DNA of 58,035 bases, from contig JANYKR010000295.1 of assembly GCA_025358155.1 (NCBI GenBank), positions 1 through 58,035 of the forward strand, given 5' to 3'. Below, piece after piece: positions 30,997 through 39,326 of the stretch. Each line of letters opens with the position of its first letter. Position 1 is the stretch's first letter. Made by a program: the position numbers and the translations under genes. The notes below the pieces were generated by a model. That model worked only from the letters and a program-made list of their open reading frames with translations. It made no database searches and was not told where the DNA came from. The stretch is from Betaproteobacteria bacterium. Its GTDB lineage: Bacteria; Pseudomonadota; Gammaproteobacteria; Burkholderiales; Burkholderiaceae_C.

Positions 30997-32475
30997 ATGC
31001 ACGACATCCTGATCAACTGGGCCCCGCAGGAAACCCGCGTCGCCATCATCGAAAACGGCGCGGTTCAAGACCTGTACATCGAGCGCACGCTCGAGCGCGG
31101 CCTGGTCGGCAATGTCTATCTCGGCAAAGTGGCGCGGGTGTTGCCCGGCATGCAAAGCGCCTTCATCGATGTCGGGCTGGAGCGCGCCGCCTTCTTGCAC
31201 GTGGCCGACCTGCACGGCGGCGGCCACCACCACGTGCCCAAACACGAGGTGGCTGTTCAGGTGCCGATCGAGCGCCAGGTGTTCGAGGGCCAGACCCTGA
31301 TGGTTCAGGTCATCAAGGACCCGATCGGCAGCAAGGGCGCCCGGCTGTCGACCCAGGTCAGCATCGCCGGGCGCATGCTGGTGTTCTTGCCGCAGGACAA
31401 CCACATCGGCATCTCGCAAAAGATCGGCTCGCCCGAGGCGCGTGAGCTGCTGCGCAGCCGCATGCAGAGCCTCACCAGCACGACAGACGGCAGCGCCACC
31501 GGTGGCTTCATCCTGCGCACCAACGCCGAGGACGCCAGCGATGCGGAGCTGGCTGACGATATCGCCTACTTGCGCAAGGCCTGGGCGACGATCAAGGCCC
31601 AGGGTCTTGCACAGCCGCCCGGCACCTTGCTGCACGAGGACCTGAACCTGGCCGAGCGGGTGCTGCGCGACCTGGTCAACGACAGCACCCAAAGCATCCG
31701 CATCGACAGCAAGCTGCAGCACGACGACCTCAAGGCCTTTGGCGACGTTTTCACGCCCGGTTCTGCAGCCAAGCTGGAGTTGTACAAGGGCGAGCGACCG
31801 ATTTTTGACCTGTTCGGCATCGAGGAGGAGATCGCCCGCGCACTCGCCCGCCGGGTTGATCTCAAGAGCGGCGGCTACCTGATCATCGACCAGACCGAGG
31901 CCCTGACGACGGTGGACGTGAACACCGGTGGTTTTGTCGGTGCGCGCAATTTCGACGACACCATCTTCAAGACCAACCTGGAGGCGGCCGGCGCCATTGC
32001 CCGGCAACTGCGGCTGCGCAACCTGGGCGGCATCATCATCGTGGACTTCATCGACATGGTGCGAGACGGCCACCAGGCCGCCGTACTGGCCGAGTTCAGA
32101 AAGCAGCTTTCGCGCGACCGCACCAAGGTCTCGGTCAGCGGGTTTTCGCAGCTCGGCCTGGTCGAGATGACCCGCAAGCGCACCCGGGAAAGCCTGGCCC
32201 ACATGCTGTGCCAGCCCTGTCCCACCTGCGAGGGCCGCGGCCAGGTCAAGACCGCGCGCAGCGTGTGTTACGACGTGCTGCGCGAGATCTTGCGCGAGGC
32301 CCGGCAGTTCAACCCCAAAGAGTTCCGCATCATCGCCAGCGCGGCGGTGGTCGAGATGCTGCTCGACGAGGAGAGCCAGCATCTCGCCGGCCTGAGCGAC
32401 TTCATCGGCAAGCCGATCTCGCTGGCTACCGAGCCGTCGTTCAGCCCGGAGCAGTACGACATTGTGCTGATGTAG
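30997..32475 (+). CDS. rng: Ribonuclease G
   Basis: 492 residues from the ATG at 30997 (MHDILINWAPQETRVAIIEN), the standard start of RNase G. An S1 domain (VYLGKVARVLPGMQSAFIDVG) is followed by the catalytic region with DVNTGGFVGARNF and IIIVDFIDM carrying the two metal-binding aspartates, then a zinc-link-like CPTCEGRG. The long scaffold tail of RNase E is absent. It processes 16S rRNA 5' ends and degrades some mRNAs. It starts 37 bases after maf. Confidence 0.96.
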   Translation: MHDILINWAPQETRVAIIENGAVQDLYIERTLERGLVGNVYLGKVARVLPGMQSAFIDVGLERAAFLHVADLHGGGHHHVPKHEVAVQVPIERQVFEGQTLMVQVIKDPIGSKGARLSTQVSIAGRMLVFLPQDNHIGISQKIGSPEARELLRSRMQSLTSTTDGSATGGFILRTNAEDASDAELADDIAYLRKAWATIKAQGLAQPPGTLLHEDLNLAERVLRDLVNDSTQSIRIDSKLQHDDLKAFGDVFTPGSAAKLELYKGERPIFDLFGIEEEIARALARRVDLKSGGYLIIDQTEALTTVDVNTGGFVGARNFDDTIFKTNLEAAGAIARQLRLRNLGGIIIVDFIDMVRDGHQAAVLAEFRKQLSRDRTKVSVSGFSQLGLVEMTRKRTRESLAHMLCQPCPTCEGRGQVKTARSVCYDVLREILREARQFNPKEFRIIASAAVVEMLLDEESQHLAGLSDFIGKPISLATEPSFSPEQYDIVLM

Positions 32476-32491
32476 CGCGGTCGATGGCCTG

Positions 32492-32782
32492 ATGCGCGAA
32501 CCGGTGCTGTACCTGAGCCTGCACTTCAAGGAACACCGGCAGACCTGCTGCGAGTTGCTGAAGGCGGTGCGCCTGTCGGGCGATCGGGAGGCCTGGCTGG
32601 AGTTCTTCGCCGATTCCGTGCTGGCCAGCGCGACGCAGGCTGCCACATCGGCCAAGTGCTTGCTGGAACTGGCCTCGGCCGACAGCCAGCGCATTGCGGA
32701 CCTCGGCCGAGCTGAGGCATCGGCAGTGGCGACTCACAACCCGAGTCACAGACCTCGCCCAGTTGGGGCCGACGGTGCATGA
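32492..32782 (+). pseudogene. Fic-family protein remnant (C-terminal fragment)
   Basis: The open frame starts MREPVLYLSLHFKEHRQTCC and continues DREAWLEFFADSVLASATQA, which matches the stretch that follows the Fic core in Fic/winged-helix proteins. The Fic motif itself (HPFxxGNGR) is missing, and the reading frame degenerates after about residue 75, where a winged helix should follow; frame +3 near 32700-32810 keeps a trace of it. It sits 16 bases after rng with no start signal. I read it as a decayed gene. Confidence 0.7.
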
Positions 32783-32905
32783 CGCTGAAGGTGTCGGCAG
32801 GGGTATCGACATCTTGGTGTCCCTTGAGGGTCCGGCCGCTTCAGAGCGCTTGAGCCTGGCTGCGGCTGTCGGCCCGCATGCAACCCGCAGCGGGCGGACC
32901 CGGGG

Positions 32906-33616
32906 TCAGGATTGAATCGACTGCCACTGTTGCAACTGTTGCAGCAGTGGTGCCATGCCCCAGGCCCAGACTGCCAAGCCCAGCGTGCCGGTGTACAGCA
33001 CGGAGGCCAGGGCCGTGCCGATGGCCAGCAGCACGGCTACCCCATCGCGGTACACCCGGCCCAAGCCCAGCAGCATCAGCGCCGTGGCCGACAGCAAATT
33101 GTCAAACGGGATTGGCAGGATGATGAACACGGCCATCAGTCCTGTCATGGCCGCCAGCCAAGCCTGCAGTCCAGTGCTCGACAGGCCGTGCAGGCGGCTG
33201 CGCGACAACTTGCTGGCGAGCTCGTAAAAATGGGCCAGCAGTCCCAGCACCCGGCCAGCCCAGCGGCCCGACATCTGGAGCTCGGCCACCCGCAGTGGCA
33301 GCCCTGCACCCGGCTGGTTGCGCCACATGGCCAGGGCCATCATCGCCAGGGCCAAGCCCAGCACCGTGCCCACACCCGGTACCGGCAGCATGCACGGCGC
33401 TGCAAGCAGCACCATCAGCGTCCCCTGGGCAGCGGTGCCATGCGATTGGGCAAGTTCTGCGACCGACACCCGGTCCTGCGTCAAGCCGGCCGCGCACGCA
33501 CGCAAACGTTGGTGCAAGGGCGCGGGCCCTGGCCCTGGCCCTGGTCCTGGTCCTGAGTCTGATTGACAATTCTGGCTGCCGCCGCCGGCACCGCTGCCGT
33601 CACCTGGCGGCATCAT
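32906..33616 (-). CDS. exoD: ExoD-family membrane protein
   Basis: 236 residues from the ATG at 33616, which overlaps the terC stop; a second ATG follows directly. The ExoD family is recognised from DRVSVAELAQSHGTAAQGTLMVLLAAPCMLPVPGVGTVLG and later FIILPIPFDNLLSATALMLLGLG. Three or four C-terminal helices are present. ExoD was named from a rhizobial exopolysaccharide phenotype but its biochemical role is unclear. The N-terminus has a Gly-Pro run (residues 22-31) coded by a hexanucleotide repeat at 33524-33553. Confidence 0.88.
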   Translation of the reverse strand: MMPPGDGSGAGGGSQNCQSDSGPGPGPGPGPAPLHQRLRACAAGLTQDRVSVAELAQSHGTAAQGTLMVLLAAPCMLPVPGVGTVLGLALAMMALAMWRNQPGAGLPLRVAELQMSGRWAGRVLGLLAHFYELASKLSRSRLHGLSSTGLQAWLAAMTGLMAVFIILPIPFDNLLSATALMLLGLGRVYRDGVAVLLAIGTALASVLYTGTLGLAVWAWGMAPLLQQLQQWQSIQS

Positions 33617-34623
33617 GGTTTGGCCGCCGCAGCCGTGTGCGGGTTCGGGCTGGCCGGGCTACGGGTCCGCCAGAGCGAATAGGCAACACCCGCAGCAATC
33701 AGTCCAAAGGTCACGCCCAGCGAGATCGCCGGCGGCGTCTTGCCGATCAGACCGACCGAAAAGATCTTCAGCCCGATGAAGACCAGCACTGCTGCCAGCG
33801 CATATTTCAGGTATTTGAAGCGGTGGATCATCGCGGCCAAGGCAAAGTAGAGCGCGCGCAGCCCCAGGATCGCAAAGATGTTGCTGGTGTAGACGATGAA
33901 CGGGTCGCTCGTGATCGCAAAGATCGCCGGCACCGAGTCCACCGCAAACACCAGGTCGATGACCTCGACCATGCAGAGCGCCAGGAACAGCGGTGTGGCC
34001 CAGCGCAGGGGCTTGCCGGTGACCGGGTCAGGCTGCTGCACGAAGAATGCATTGCCGTGCAACGCGGGCGTGACCCGCAAGTGTTGCCGCAACCAGCGCA
34101 GCACCGGGTTGTTGTCGATGTCGGGCATGTGGTCGGCCACCGCCCACATCTTGATGCCGGTGAACACCAGGAACGCACCGAACAGGTACAGCACCCAGCT
34201 GAAGTGGGTGATCAGCGCCGCGCCCAGGCCGATCATCAGTGCCCGCAGCACGATCACCCCCAGGATGCCCCAGAACAGCACCCGGTGCTGGTACTGCCGG
34301 GGGATGGCGAAGTAGCCAAAGATCAGCGCGATGACAAACACGTTGTCCATCGACAGGGATTTTTCGATCAGGAAGCCGGTGAAGTATTCGGTGCCGCTCT
34401 GCGCACCCATGAACCACCACACCCAGATGCCGAACAGCACGGCGATGCTGATGTAGCCGGCTGACAGCAGCAGGCTCTCGCGCACACCGATCTCGCGGTC
34501 GTGCTTGTGCAACACGCCCAGGTCGAGTGCCAGCAAAGTGACGACCACGCCGATAAAAACGAGCCAGATCCAGACCGCCTTGCCAAGGAAGGCGGTGTTG
34601 AGCAGTACGGTCAACGCGTCCAA
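33613..34623 (-). CDS. TerC/Alx-family integral membrane protein
   Basis: 336 residues from a TTG at 34623 (LDALTVLLNTAFLGKAVWIW). About nine helices are visible, with the family's conserved acidic residues in TLLALDLGVLHKHD, EKSLSMDNVFVIALIFGYF and VIDLVFAVDSVPAIFA. Members export manganese or other metals or take part in envelope stress; the Alx branch is pH- and Mn-responsive. Only 43 bases separate it from the terB-like gene upstream, so there is no room for the Mn riboswitch that controls E. coli alx. Confidence 0.9.
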   Translation of the reverse strand: MDALTVLLNTAFLGKAVWIWLVFIGVVVTLLALDLGVLHKHDREIGVRESLLLSAGYISIAVLFGIWVWWFMGAQSGTEYFTGFLIEKSLSMDNVFVIALIFGYFAIPRQYQHRVLFWGILGVIVLRALMIGLGAALITHFSWVLYLFGAFLVFTGIKMWAVADHMPDIDNNPVLRWLRQHLRVTPALHGNAFFVQQPDPVTGKPLRWATPLFLALCMVEVIDLVFAVDSVPAIFAITSDPFIVYTSNIFAILGLRALYFALAAMIHRFKYLKYALAAVLVFIGLKIFSVGLIGKTPPAISLGVTFGLIAAGVAYSLWRTRSPASPNPHTAAAAKP

Positions 34624-34666
34624 GGCAGGGTCCGGTGAGTTGATGAGCGGGGGTCGGGTGGGCGGG

Positions 34667-35092
34667 TCAGGTGGTCAGTCCGTGGGCAGGCGCTTGCAGC
34701 ACGGTGTCGGTGAGCCCCCAGTGCTTGATGGCGGCCAGCAGCACCAGCGACTCACCGTCCGCCAGATGCTGGTCGGCATCGACGATCGCGGTGCACAGGC
34801 CCAGCACCCGGCGGCGCAGCAACGGTTCATCGATATCGCTCAACAGCTGGCTGAGGGTGCGGGCGTCCAGCTGGAAGGCGGCATCCCAGTGGCCGTTTGC
34901 GGTGGCCAGCAGGTCTTCGCAAAAGCCATGCACCACGGCGTGCAGCGCGCCCTGGGTCAGGCCGAGCTGGCCGTGGGCATCGAACTGGTCCAGCACATCG
35001 AGCTCGCGCTTGCAGAGATGGCCATCGGCCAGCAGTGCCAGTGCCACGATGCGGCCGGCGGCTTGGGGGCTGTTCTTGGGGTAGTGGCGCAT
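34667..35092 (-). CDS. TerB-like (tellurite-resistance family) protein
   Basis: 141 residues from the ATG at 35092 (MRHYPKNSPQAAGRIVALAL). The helical TerB pattern is seen in LLADGHLCKRELDVLDQF and IVDADQHLADGESLVLLAAI, two short acidic repeats that coordinate metal in the family. It lies between the Bax-inhibitor and TerC-like genes on the same strand. TerB and TerC are known to act together at the membrane in some bacteria, which supports a shared role here. Confidence 0.82.
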   Translation of the reverse strand: MRHYPKNSPQAAGRIVALALLADGHLCKRELDVLDQFDAHGQLGLTQGALHAVVHGFCEDLLATANGHWDAAFQLDARTLSQLLSDIDEPLLRRRVLGLCTAIVDADQHLADGESLVLLAAIKHWGLTDTVLQAPAHGLTT

Positions 35093-35122
35093 GGGGTCAG
35101 GTCCTTGGGAGTGGGATGGAGG

Positions 35123-35854
35123 TCAGTCTTCCGACGCGCCACCGAAGCCGAACAGCGCCAGCAGGCTGGAGAAGAGGTTGAAGATCGACAGGTACAGCCC
35201 TACCGTGGCGAGCACGTAGTTGGTTTCGCCGCCATTCACGATGCGGCTGGTCTCGAACAGGATCAGGCCCGCCGACAGCAGCGCCACCATCGCCGACACC
35301 GCCAGGCCCAAGGCCGGCATTTGCAGGAACACCGCGCCCAGCCCGGCCAGCAAGGCCACGACCATGCCGGCGAACAAGAATCCGCCCATGGCGCTGAAGT
35401 CGCGTCGGGTGCTCAGCACCCAGGCCGACAGCGACAAAAAGGTGACGCCAGTGGCCGCCAGCGCCAACATCACGACCTGGGCGCCCCCTGGCAACGCCAG
35501 CGACTTGTTCAGCACCGGCCCGAGCGAGTAGCCCATGAAGCCGGTAAAGGCAAACACTGCCGGCACAGCCCAGCCGCTGTTTTGCAATTTGTGCACTGCA
35601 AACAGCAGGCCGAAGCTGCCCGCCAGCATCAGCACCAGCCCTGGCGCCGGCAGCTTGAAGCCCACGCTGAGTGCCGCTGTGGCCGCGCTGAACAGCAGCG
35701 TCATGGACAGCAAAGCGTAGGTGTTGCGCAGCACGCGTTGTGTCTGGCCAGTGACAGCGCCCGGTGCTTGAACGCTGCCTGCCTGGTTGGGCTGCGCGAC
35801 CCGTTCGAAAGTGTTGGCGGCTGCGGTGTGGGCTGGGCTTTGGCTGGTGTTCAT
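35123..35854 (-). CDS. Bax inhibitor-1/YccA family membrane protein
   Basis: 243 residues from the ATG at 35854 (MNTSQSPAHTAAANTFERVA). A soluble N-terminus of about 45 residues precedes seven helices, with LRNTYALLSMTLLFSAATAA opening the BI-1 domain and a glutamate in ILFETSRIVNGGETNYV near the last pair of helices. YccA-type members interact with the FtsH protease. The gene is followed by terB, terC and exoD on the same strand. Confidence 0.9.
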   Translation of the reverse strand: MNTSQSPAHTAAANTFERVAQPNQAGSVQAPGAVTGQTQRVLRNTYALLSMTLLFSAATAALSVGFKLPAPGLVLMLAGSFGLLFAVHKLQNSGWAVPAVFAFTGFMGYSLGPVLNKSLALPGGAQVVMLALAATGVTFLSLSAWVLSTRRDFSAMGGFLFAGMVVALLAGLGAVFLQMPALGLAVSAMVALLSAGLILFETSRIVNGGETNYVLATVGLYLSIFNLFSSLLALFGFGGASED

Positions 35855-35964
35855 GGGTTTGGACTCCGGTTGTAGAAGCTGATGACTCGGTGTGGGCTTG
35901 TGGGTAACTGCGCCGGGCGGTTGCAGGCCAGTGGCCCGGGGTTGGGGGTTGCGTCCGGCTGCGA

Positions 35965-36312
35965 TCAACCCAAGGACAGCTGCCCGCTGCTGCGCTGGCT
36001 TGAGCGTGTCGGCCGCTGGTTGCGCTGCCAGCTGTGTGCGAGCGACCTGGCCGCACGCGCCATGGCGCTGTCCAGCGCGGTGCGCCAGTCGCGCGCCAGC
36101 GCAGTGATCACAACCGTGCCAGCGCCTTCGGTGCTGAGCTCGACCTGGCAGCGCTTGTCCACCCCGCCGCGCGGGCCGTTGACATCCGACAGCCGCACCC
36201 GCGCCCGTGGCACCAGGTTGTGCAGGCGCCGCAGCACAAACTGCAGCCGTTTGACCGCCAGCTCGCGCAATTGGGCGGCTTCGGGATCGCGGGACTCGAA
36301 AAGCACTTGCAT
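35965..36312 (-). CDS. HPF/RaiA-family ribosome-associated protein
   Basis: 115 residues from the ATG at 36312. The beta-alpha-beta fold with a basic first helix (EAAQLRELAVKRLQFVLRRL) and VELSTEGAGTVVITALARDW resembles the HPF/RaiA domain, and a basic Ser/Arg tail follows. Such proteins bind the decoding centre and hibernate ribosomes. It is divergent from the LysR-type gene at 36422, with a 109-base AT-rich region between. Confidence 0.8.
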   Translation of the reverse strand: MQVLFESRDPEAAQLRELAVKRLQFVLRRLHNLVPRARVRLSDVNGPRGGVDKRCQVELSTEGAGTVVITALARDWRTALDSAMARAARSLAHSWQRNQRPTRSSQRSSGQLSLG

Positions 36313-36385
36313 GGCGGACTCCAGGGATTGAGGCGAAGCCGCAGAATAGGTTTGAAATCAATCCTGAAAAAGCAGATGATTGATG

Positions 36386-36398
36386 ACGAATGATTCGT
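36386..36398. promoter_or_regulatory. Palindrome ACGAAT-G-ATTCGT, probable LysR-type operator
   Basis: Perfect 13-base palindrome, 24 bases upstream of the nhaR-like ATG, in the AT-rich divergent region. LysR-type proteins favour T-N11-A dyads overlapping their own promoters. It could control both the regulator and the HPF/RaiA gene. Confidence 0.5.
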
Positions 36399-36421
36399 AA
36401 AAACATGAGTAATCCGACCCC

Positions 36422-37306
36422 ATGAGCCTGGACTTCAACTACCGGCACCTCTACTACTTCTGGGTCGTCGCCAAAGAGGGCGGCATGGCGCGCGCCGCCA
36501 CCCGGCTGGGCATGGCGGTGCAAACCGTCAGCACCCAGGTGCGCGAGCTGGAGCAGTCGCTCGGCCATGCCTTGCTCAAGCCGGCCGGCCGCGGCCTGGC
36601 GCTGACCGAGGCCGGCCTGGCGGCAATGCGCCAGGCCGATCAGATCTTTGCGCTGGGCGAGCAGCTCTCAGGCGTGGTGCGCGGCGCAGCGGCGACGCCC
36701 GGTGTTCGGCTGGCCGTAGGCATCTCGGACGGCTTGCCCAAGCTGGCGGTGCGGCGCTTGCTGCAGCCGGTGATCGACGCGCCGGGCCTGCGGCTGCTGT
36801 GCCACGAGGATGAGTTTGACGGCCTGCTCGCTGACCTGGCCTTGCACCGGCTGGACGTGGTGCTGGCGGACCGTGCTGCACCGCCCAACCGCAACCTGCG
36901 GCTCTACAGCCATCCGCTCGGCACCTCGCCGCTGGTCTGGTACGGCACACCTGCGTTGGTGGACGCGGCGCGCGGTGGTTTTCCGCAGTGCCTGGCCGAC
37001 TTGCCGGTGCTGTTGCCCACCGCCCATGCCGCGGTGCGCGGCCGCATCGATCAGTGGTTCGAGCGGGTCGGCGTGCTGCCCCGGGTGGTGGGAGAGTTCG
37101 AGGACAGCGCCCTGCTGGTCACGTTCGGCTCGGCGGGCATGGGCTTGTTTCCTGCGGCCGAGCTGATCGACGACAAGCTCAGCGCCCGCTTTGAGCTGCA
37201 GCGCCTGGCGCCGTGTGGCGCGGTGGAGGAGCACTTTTTTGCCATCGCCACCGAGAAAAAGGTGTTGCACCCGCTGGTGCAGCGCTTGCTGCCGACGCCC
37301 ACTTGA
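36422..37306 (+). CDS. nhaR: LysR-family regulator, NhaR-like
   Basis: 294 residues. The start MSLDFNYRHLYYFWVVAKEG and the helix-turn-helix GMARAATRLGMAVQTVSTQV are typical of NhaR, a sodium-responsive LysR-type activator. The effector-binding half runs from about residue 90. No nhaA gene is next to it; the nearest candidates for control are the divergent HPF/RaiA gene and the convergent LysE exporter. The symbol is by similarity of the N-terminus only. Confidence 0.8.
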   Translation: MSLDFNYRHLYYFWVVAKEGGMARAATRLGMAVQTVSTQVRELEQSLGHALLKPAGRGLALTEAGLAAMRQADQIFALGEQLSGVVRGAAATPGVRLAVGISDGLPKLAVRRLLQPVIDAPGLRLLCHEDEFDGLLADLALHRLDVVLADRAAPPNRNLRLYSHPLGTSPLVWYGTPALVDAARGGFPQCLADLPVLLPTAHAAVRGRIDQWFERVGVLPRVVGEFEDSALLVTFGSAGMGLFPAAELIDDKLSARFELQRLAPCGAVEEHFFAIATEKKVLHPLVQRLLPTPT

Positions 37307-37359
37307 TCGCCTTGTCCGGCCCGGCCCAGCTGGCCCGCCAGACCCACCCACGCAGGCCC

Positions 37360-38058
37360 TCAGCGCAGCGATTCACCCAGTGCGAGCCGCAAGCCCAGCG
37401 CGACAAACAGCGCACCCACGCCCCGGTTCAACCACCGCCCTACGGCCTGCAACGCCGGCTGCCGAGTTTGATCGGTGCCCAGGCGCTGGCGCAGGCTGGC
37501 TGCGGCCCAGGCCAGCGCCAGGTTGATTGCTGTGGCATTGACCACAAACACCGCACCCAGCAGCCCGAAGGCGGCTGACTTGTGGGGCGAATCCGCAGCG
37601 ATGAATTGCGGCACAAACGCGAGGAAGAACATCGCCACCTTGGGGTTGAGCGCGTTGGTCAGGAAGCCCTGGCCGAACAGCCGCCGCCAAGGGGTGGCTT
37701 GCTGCGCAAGCGCGGAAGACGGCGCCGGCAGCGCACCTGCACCGTCGGGCAGGCTTTGGCGCCGGCCGCCCGGCGGCCGGATCAGGCGCCAGCCCAGCCA
37801 GACCAGGTAGGCGGCGCCGGCCCATCGAATCAGGCCGAAAGCCAGCGGAGACCCGGCCAGCAGTGCGCTCAATCCCAGTGCCGACAGCGCGATATGCAGG
37901 CCGCAGCCGCCGCCCACGCCCAGTGCGGCTGCGGCACCGGCCCTGAAGCCCTGGCCAGCGCTGCAGCGCAGCACCAGCGCCATGTCCACACCCGGGGTCA
38001 GGTTGAGCAACAGGCCAGCGCTGATGAACAGCGGCCAGTCGAGGATGCCGAACTGCAT
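37360..38058 (-). CDS. LysE/RhtB-family amino-acid exporter
   Basis: 232 residues from the ATG at 38058. The family opening LLLNLTPGVDMALVLRCSAG and the second-half motif GFLTNALNPKVAMFFLAFVPQF are present, with about six helices. Members export amino acids or related compounds. It is convergent with the NhaR-like gene and follows the chromate-transporter pair at 45 bases on the same strand. Confidence 0.9.
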   Translation of the reverse strand: MQFGILDWPLFISAGLLLNLTPGVDMALVLRCSAGQGFRAGAAAALGVGGGCGLHIALSALGLSALLAGSPLAFGLIRWAGAAYLVWLGWRLIRPPGGRRQSLPDGAGALPAPSSALAQQATPWRRLFGQGFLTNALNPKVAMFFLAFVPQFIAADSPHKSAAFGLLGAVFVVNATAINLALAWAAASLRQRLGTDQTRQPALQAVGRWLNRGVGALFVALGLRLALGESLR

Positions 38059-38103
38059 GGGGCGGGATTGCAGTGCTGCAGACCGACGGCTGAGGCTGCG
38101 CCG

Positions 38104-38664
38104 TCAGGCCAGCGCCACCGCACCCACCCCGGCGCCCAGCGCTATCAACCACATCGGGCTGAGCTTGCTGACAGCCGACAACAGCACCGTGGCCACCACC
38201 AGCGCCACCGCCGCCCAGCGGTCCCGGGTAGGCGTGGTCAGCACCCAGCCGGTCGACAACAACAGGCCCAGCGTCAGCGGTGTCAGCCCGGCGGTGAAGG
38301 CACGCATGCCGAGTGAATCGGCGCGGCGCTGGCGGTAGCGGCCCACCCACAGCGCAACCAGGGAGGACGGCCCCATGATGCCGACCATCGCCGCCAGCAG
38401 GCCGGCCAGGCCCGCCACATGCCAGCCGATCAACGCAACGAACAAGATGTTGGGCCCCGGTGCGGCCTGGGCAATGGCCACGCTGGTGGTGAACTGCGCA
38501 GCACTCATCCAGCCCTGTTCGGTCACCAGGTAGCGCTGCATGTCGGGCATCGTGGTGATTGCGCCACCGACCGCCAGCATCGACAACAGCATGAAGTGCA
38601 GCCAGAGCTGCAGCAGGTCGGCCCAGCCCAGGCTGTGCAGGCTCAGCAGGTCGGGGCTGATCAT
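38104..38664 (-). CDS. chrA: Chromate transporter, second half-size subunit
   Basis: 186 residues from the ATG at 38664, overlapping the other subunit's stop (ATGA). The CHR motif is seen in MLAVGGAITTMPDMQRYLVTEQGWMSAAQF and the AIAQAAPGPNILFVALIGWHVAG stretch. About six helices. Half-size ChrA proteins work as pairs with opposite membrane topology. Substrates include chromate or other anions; chromate specificity is inferred from family name. Confidence 0.9.
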   Translation of the reverse strand: MISPDLLSLHSLGWADLLQLWLHFMLLSMLAVGGAITTMPDMQRYLVTEQGWMSAAQFTTSVAIAQAAPGPNILFVALIGWHVAGLAGLLAAMVGIMGPSSLVALWVGRYRQRRADSLGMRAFTAGLTPLTLGLLLSTGWVLTTPTRDRWAAVALVVATVLLSAVSKLSPMWLIALGAGVGAVALA

Positions 38665-39326
38665 GGCGCTCGACCGGTGGCTGCTGGGGGCTTGGGGGGC
38701 CGCATGCGCCAGGCCGCCAGTGCCATGCCCACGCTGCCCAAGCTCAGCACCACCCAAACCATCGGCCAGCGCAAGAATCCCACCAGCACCAGGGTGGCCA
38801 GTGCCAGCGAGTAAGCGGCCGGCTGGCCGAGTGGATTGGTCTTGAGGGTGCGCGACAGCTTGACGGCGGTGGCGATGATCAGCCCAGCCGCCACCGCGCC
38901 CATGCCGCGCAGCGCGCCGGCCACTGCGGGCAGCTCGGCAAAACGCTGGTAGAGCATGGCCAGTGCGAGCACGATGAGCAAGGGCAGGCTGAGCAGGCCG
39001 GCTGTGGCCGCTGCAGCGCCCCGCCAGCCCAAAAAGCGGTCACCCAGGATGATCGAGATGTTGATGATGTTGGGCCCCGGCAGCACCTGGCCGATGGTCA
39101 ACAACTCGACAAACTGCTGCGGGCTGAGCCAGCGCTCTTGCTCTACCAGGGTGTGGTGCGCCACCGGCAGCACACCGCCAAAACCCTGCAACGCCAGCCG
39201 CGTGAAGACGAGAAACAGCTCGGTGCAGGACGCGGGTTTGCGCAACGCCAGGCCGGCAGCCGGGTCGGGCAGGGCGCCAGGCAGGGCGCGGGCTGCGGGA
39301 TCGGGACCGGGACCGGTCTCAGGCAT
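38661..39326 (-). CDS. chrA: Chromate transporter, first half-size subunit
   Basis: 221 residues from the ATG at 39326, overlapping the MFS stop by 8 bases. The CHR domain has RLALQGFGGVLPVAHHTLVEQERWLSPQQFVE and TIGQVLPGPNIINISIILGDR. A Pro/Ala-rich N-terminus of about 28 residues precedes it. It pairs with the downstream subunit. Two half-size genes in place of the fused long form is a common alternative in this order. Confidence 0.9.
   Translation of the reverse strand: MPETGPGPDPAARALPGALPDPAAGLALRKPASCTELFLVFTRLALQGFGGVLPVAHHTLVEQERWLSPQQFVELLTIGQVLPGPNIINISIILGDRFLGWRGAAAATAGLLSLPLLIVLALAMLYQRFAELPAVAGALRGMGAVAAGLIIATAVKLSRTLKTNPLGQPAAYSLALATLVLVGFLRWPMVWVVLSLGSVGMALAAWRMRPPKPPAATGRAP

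Noticed and set aside
34624-34666. Manganese (yybP-ykoY) riboswitch ahead of the TerC/Alx-like gene
   Set aside because: Only 43 bases separate it from the upstream gene, too short for the riboswitch, and no such fold is visible.
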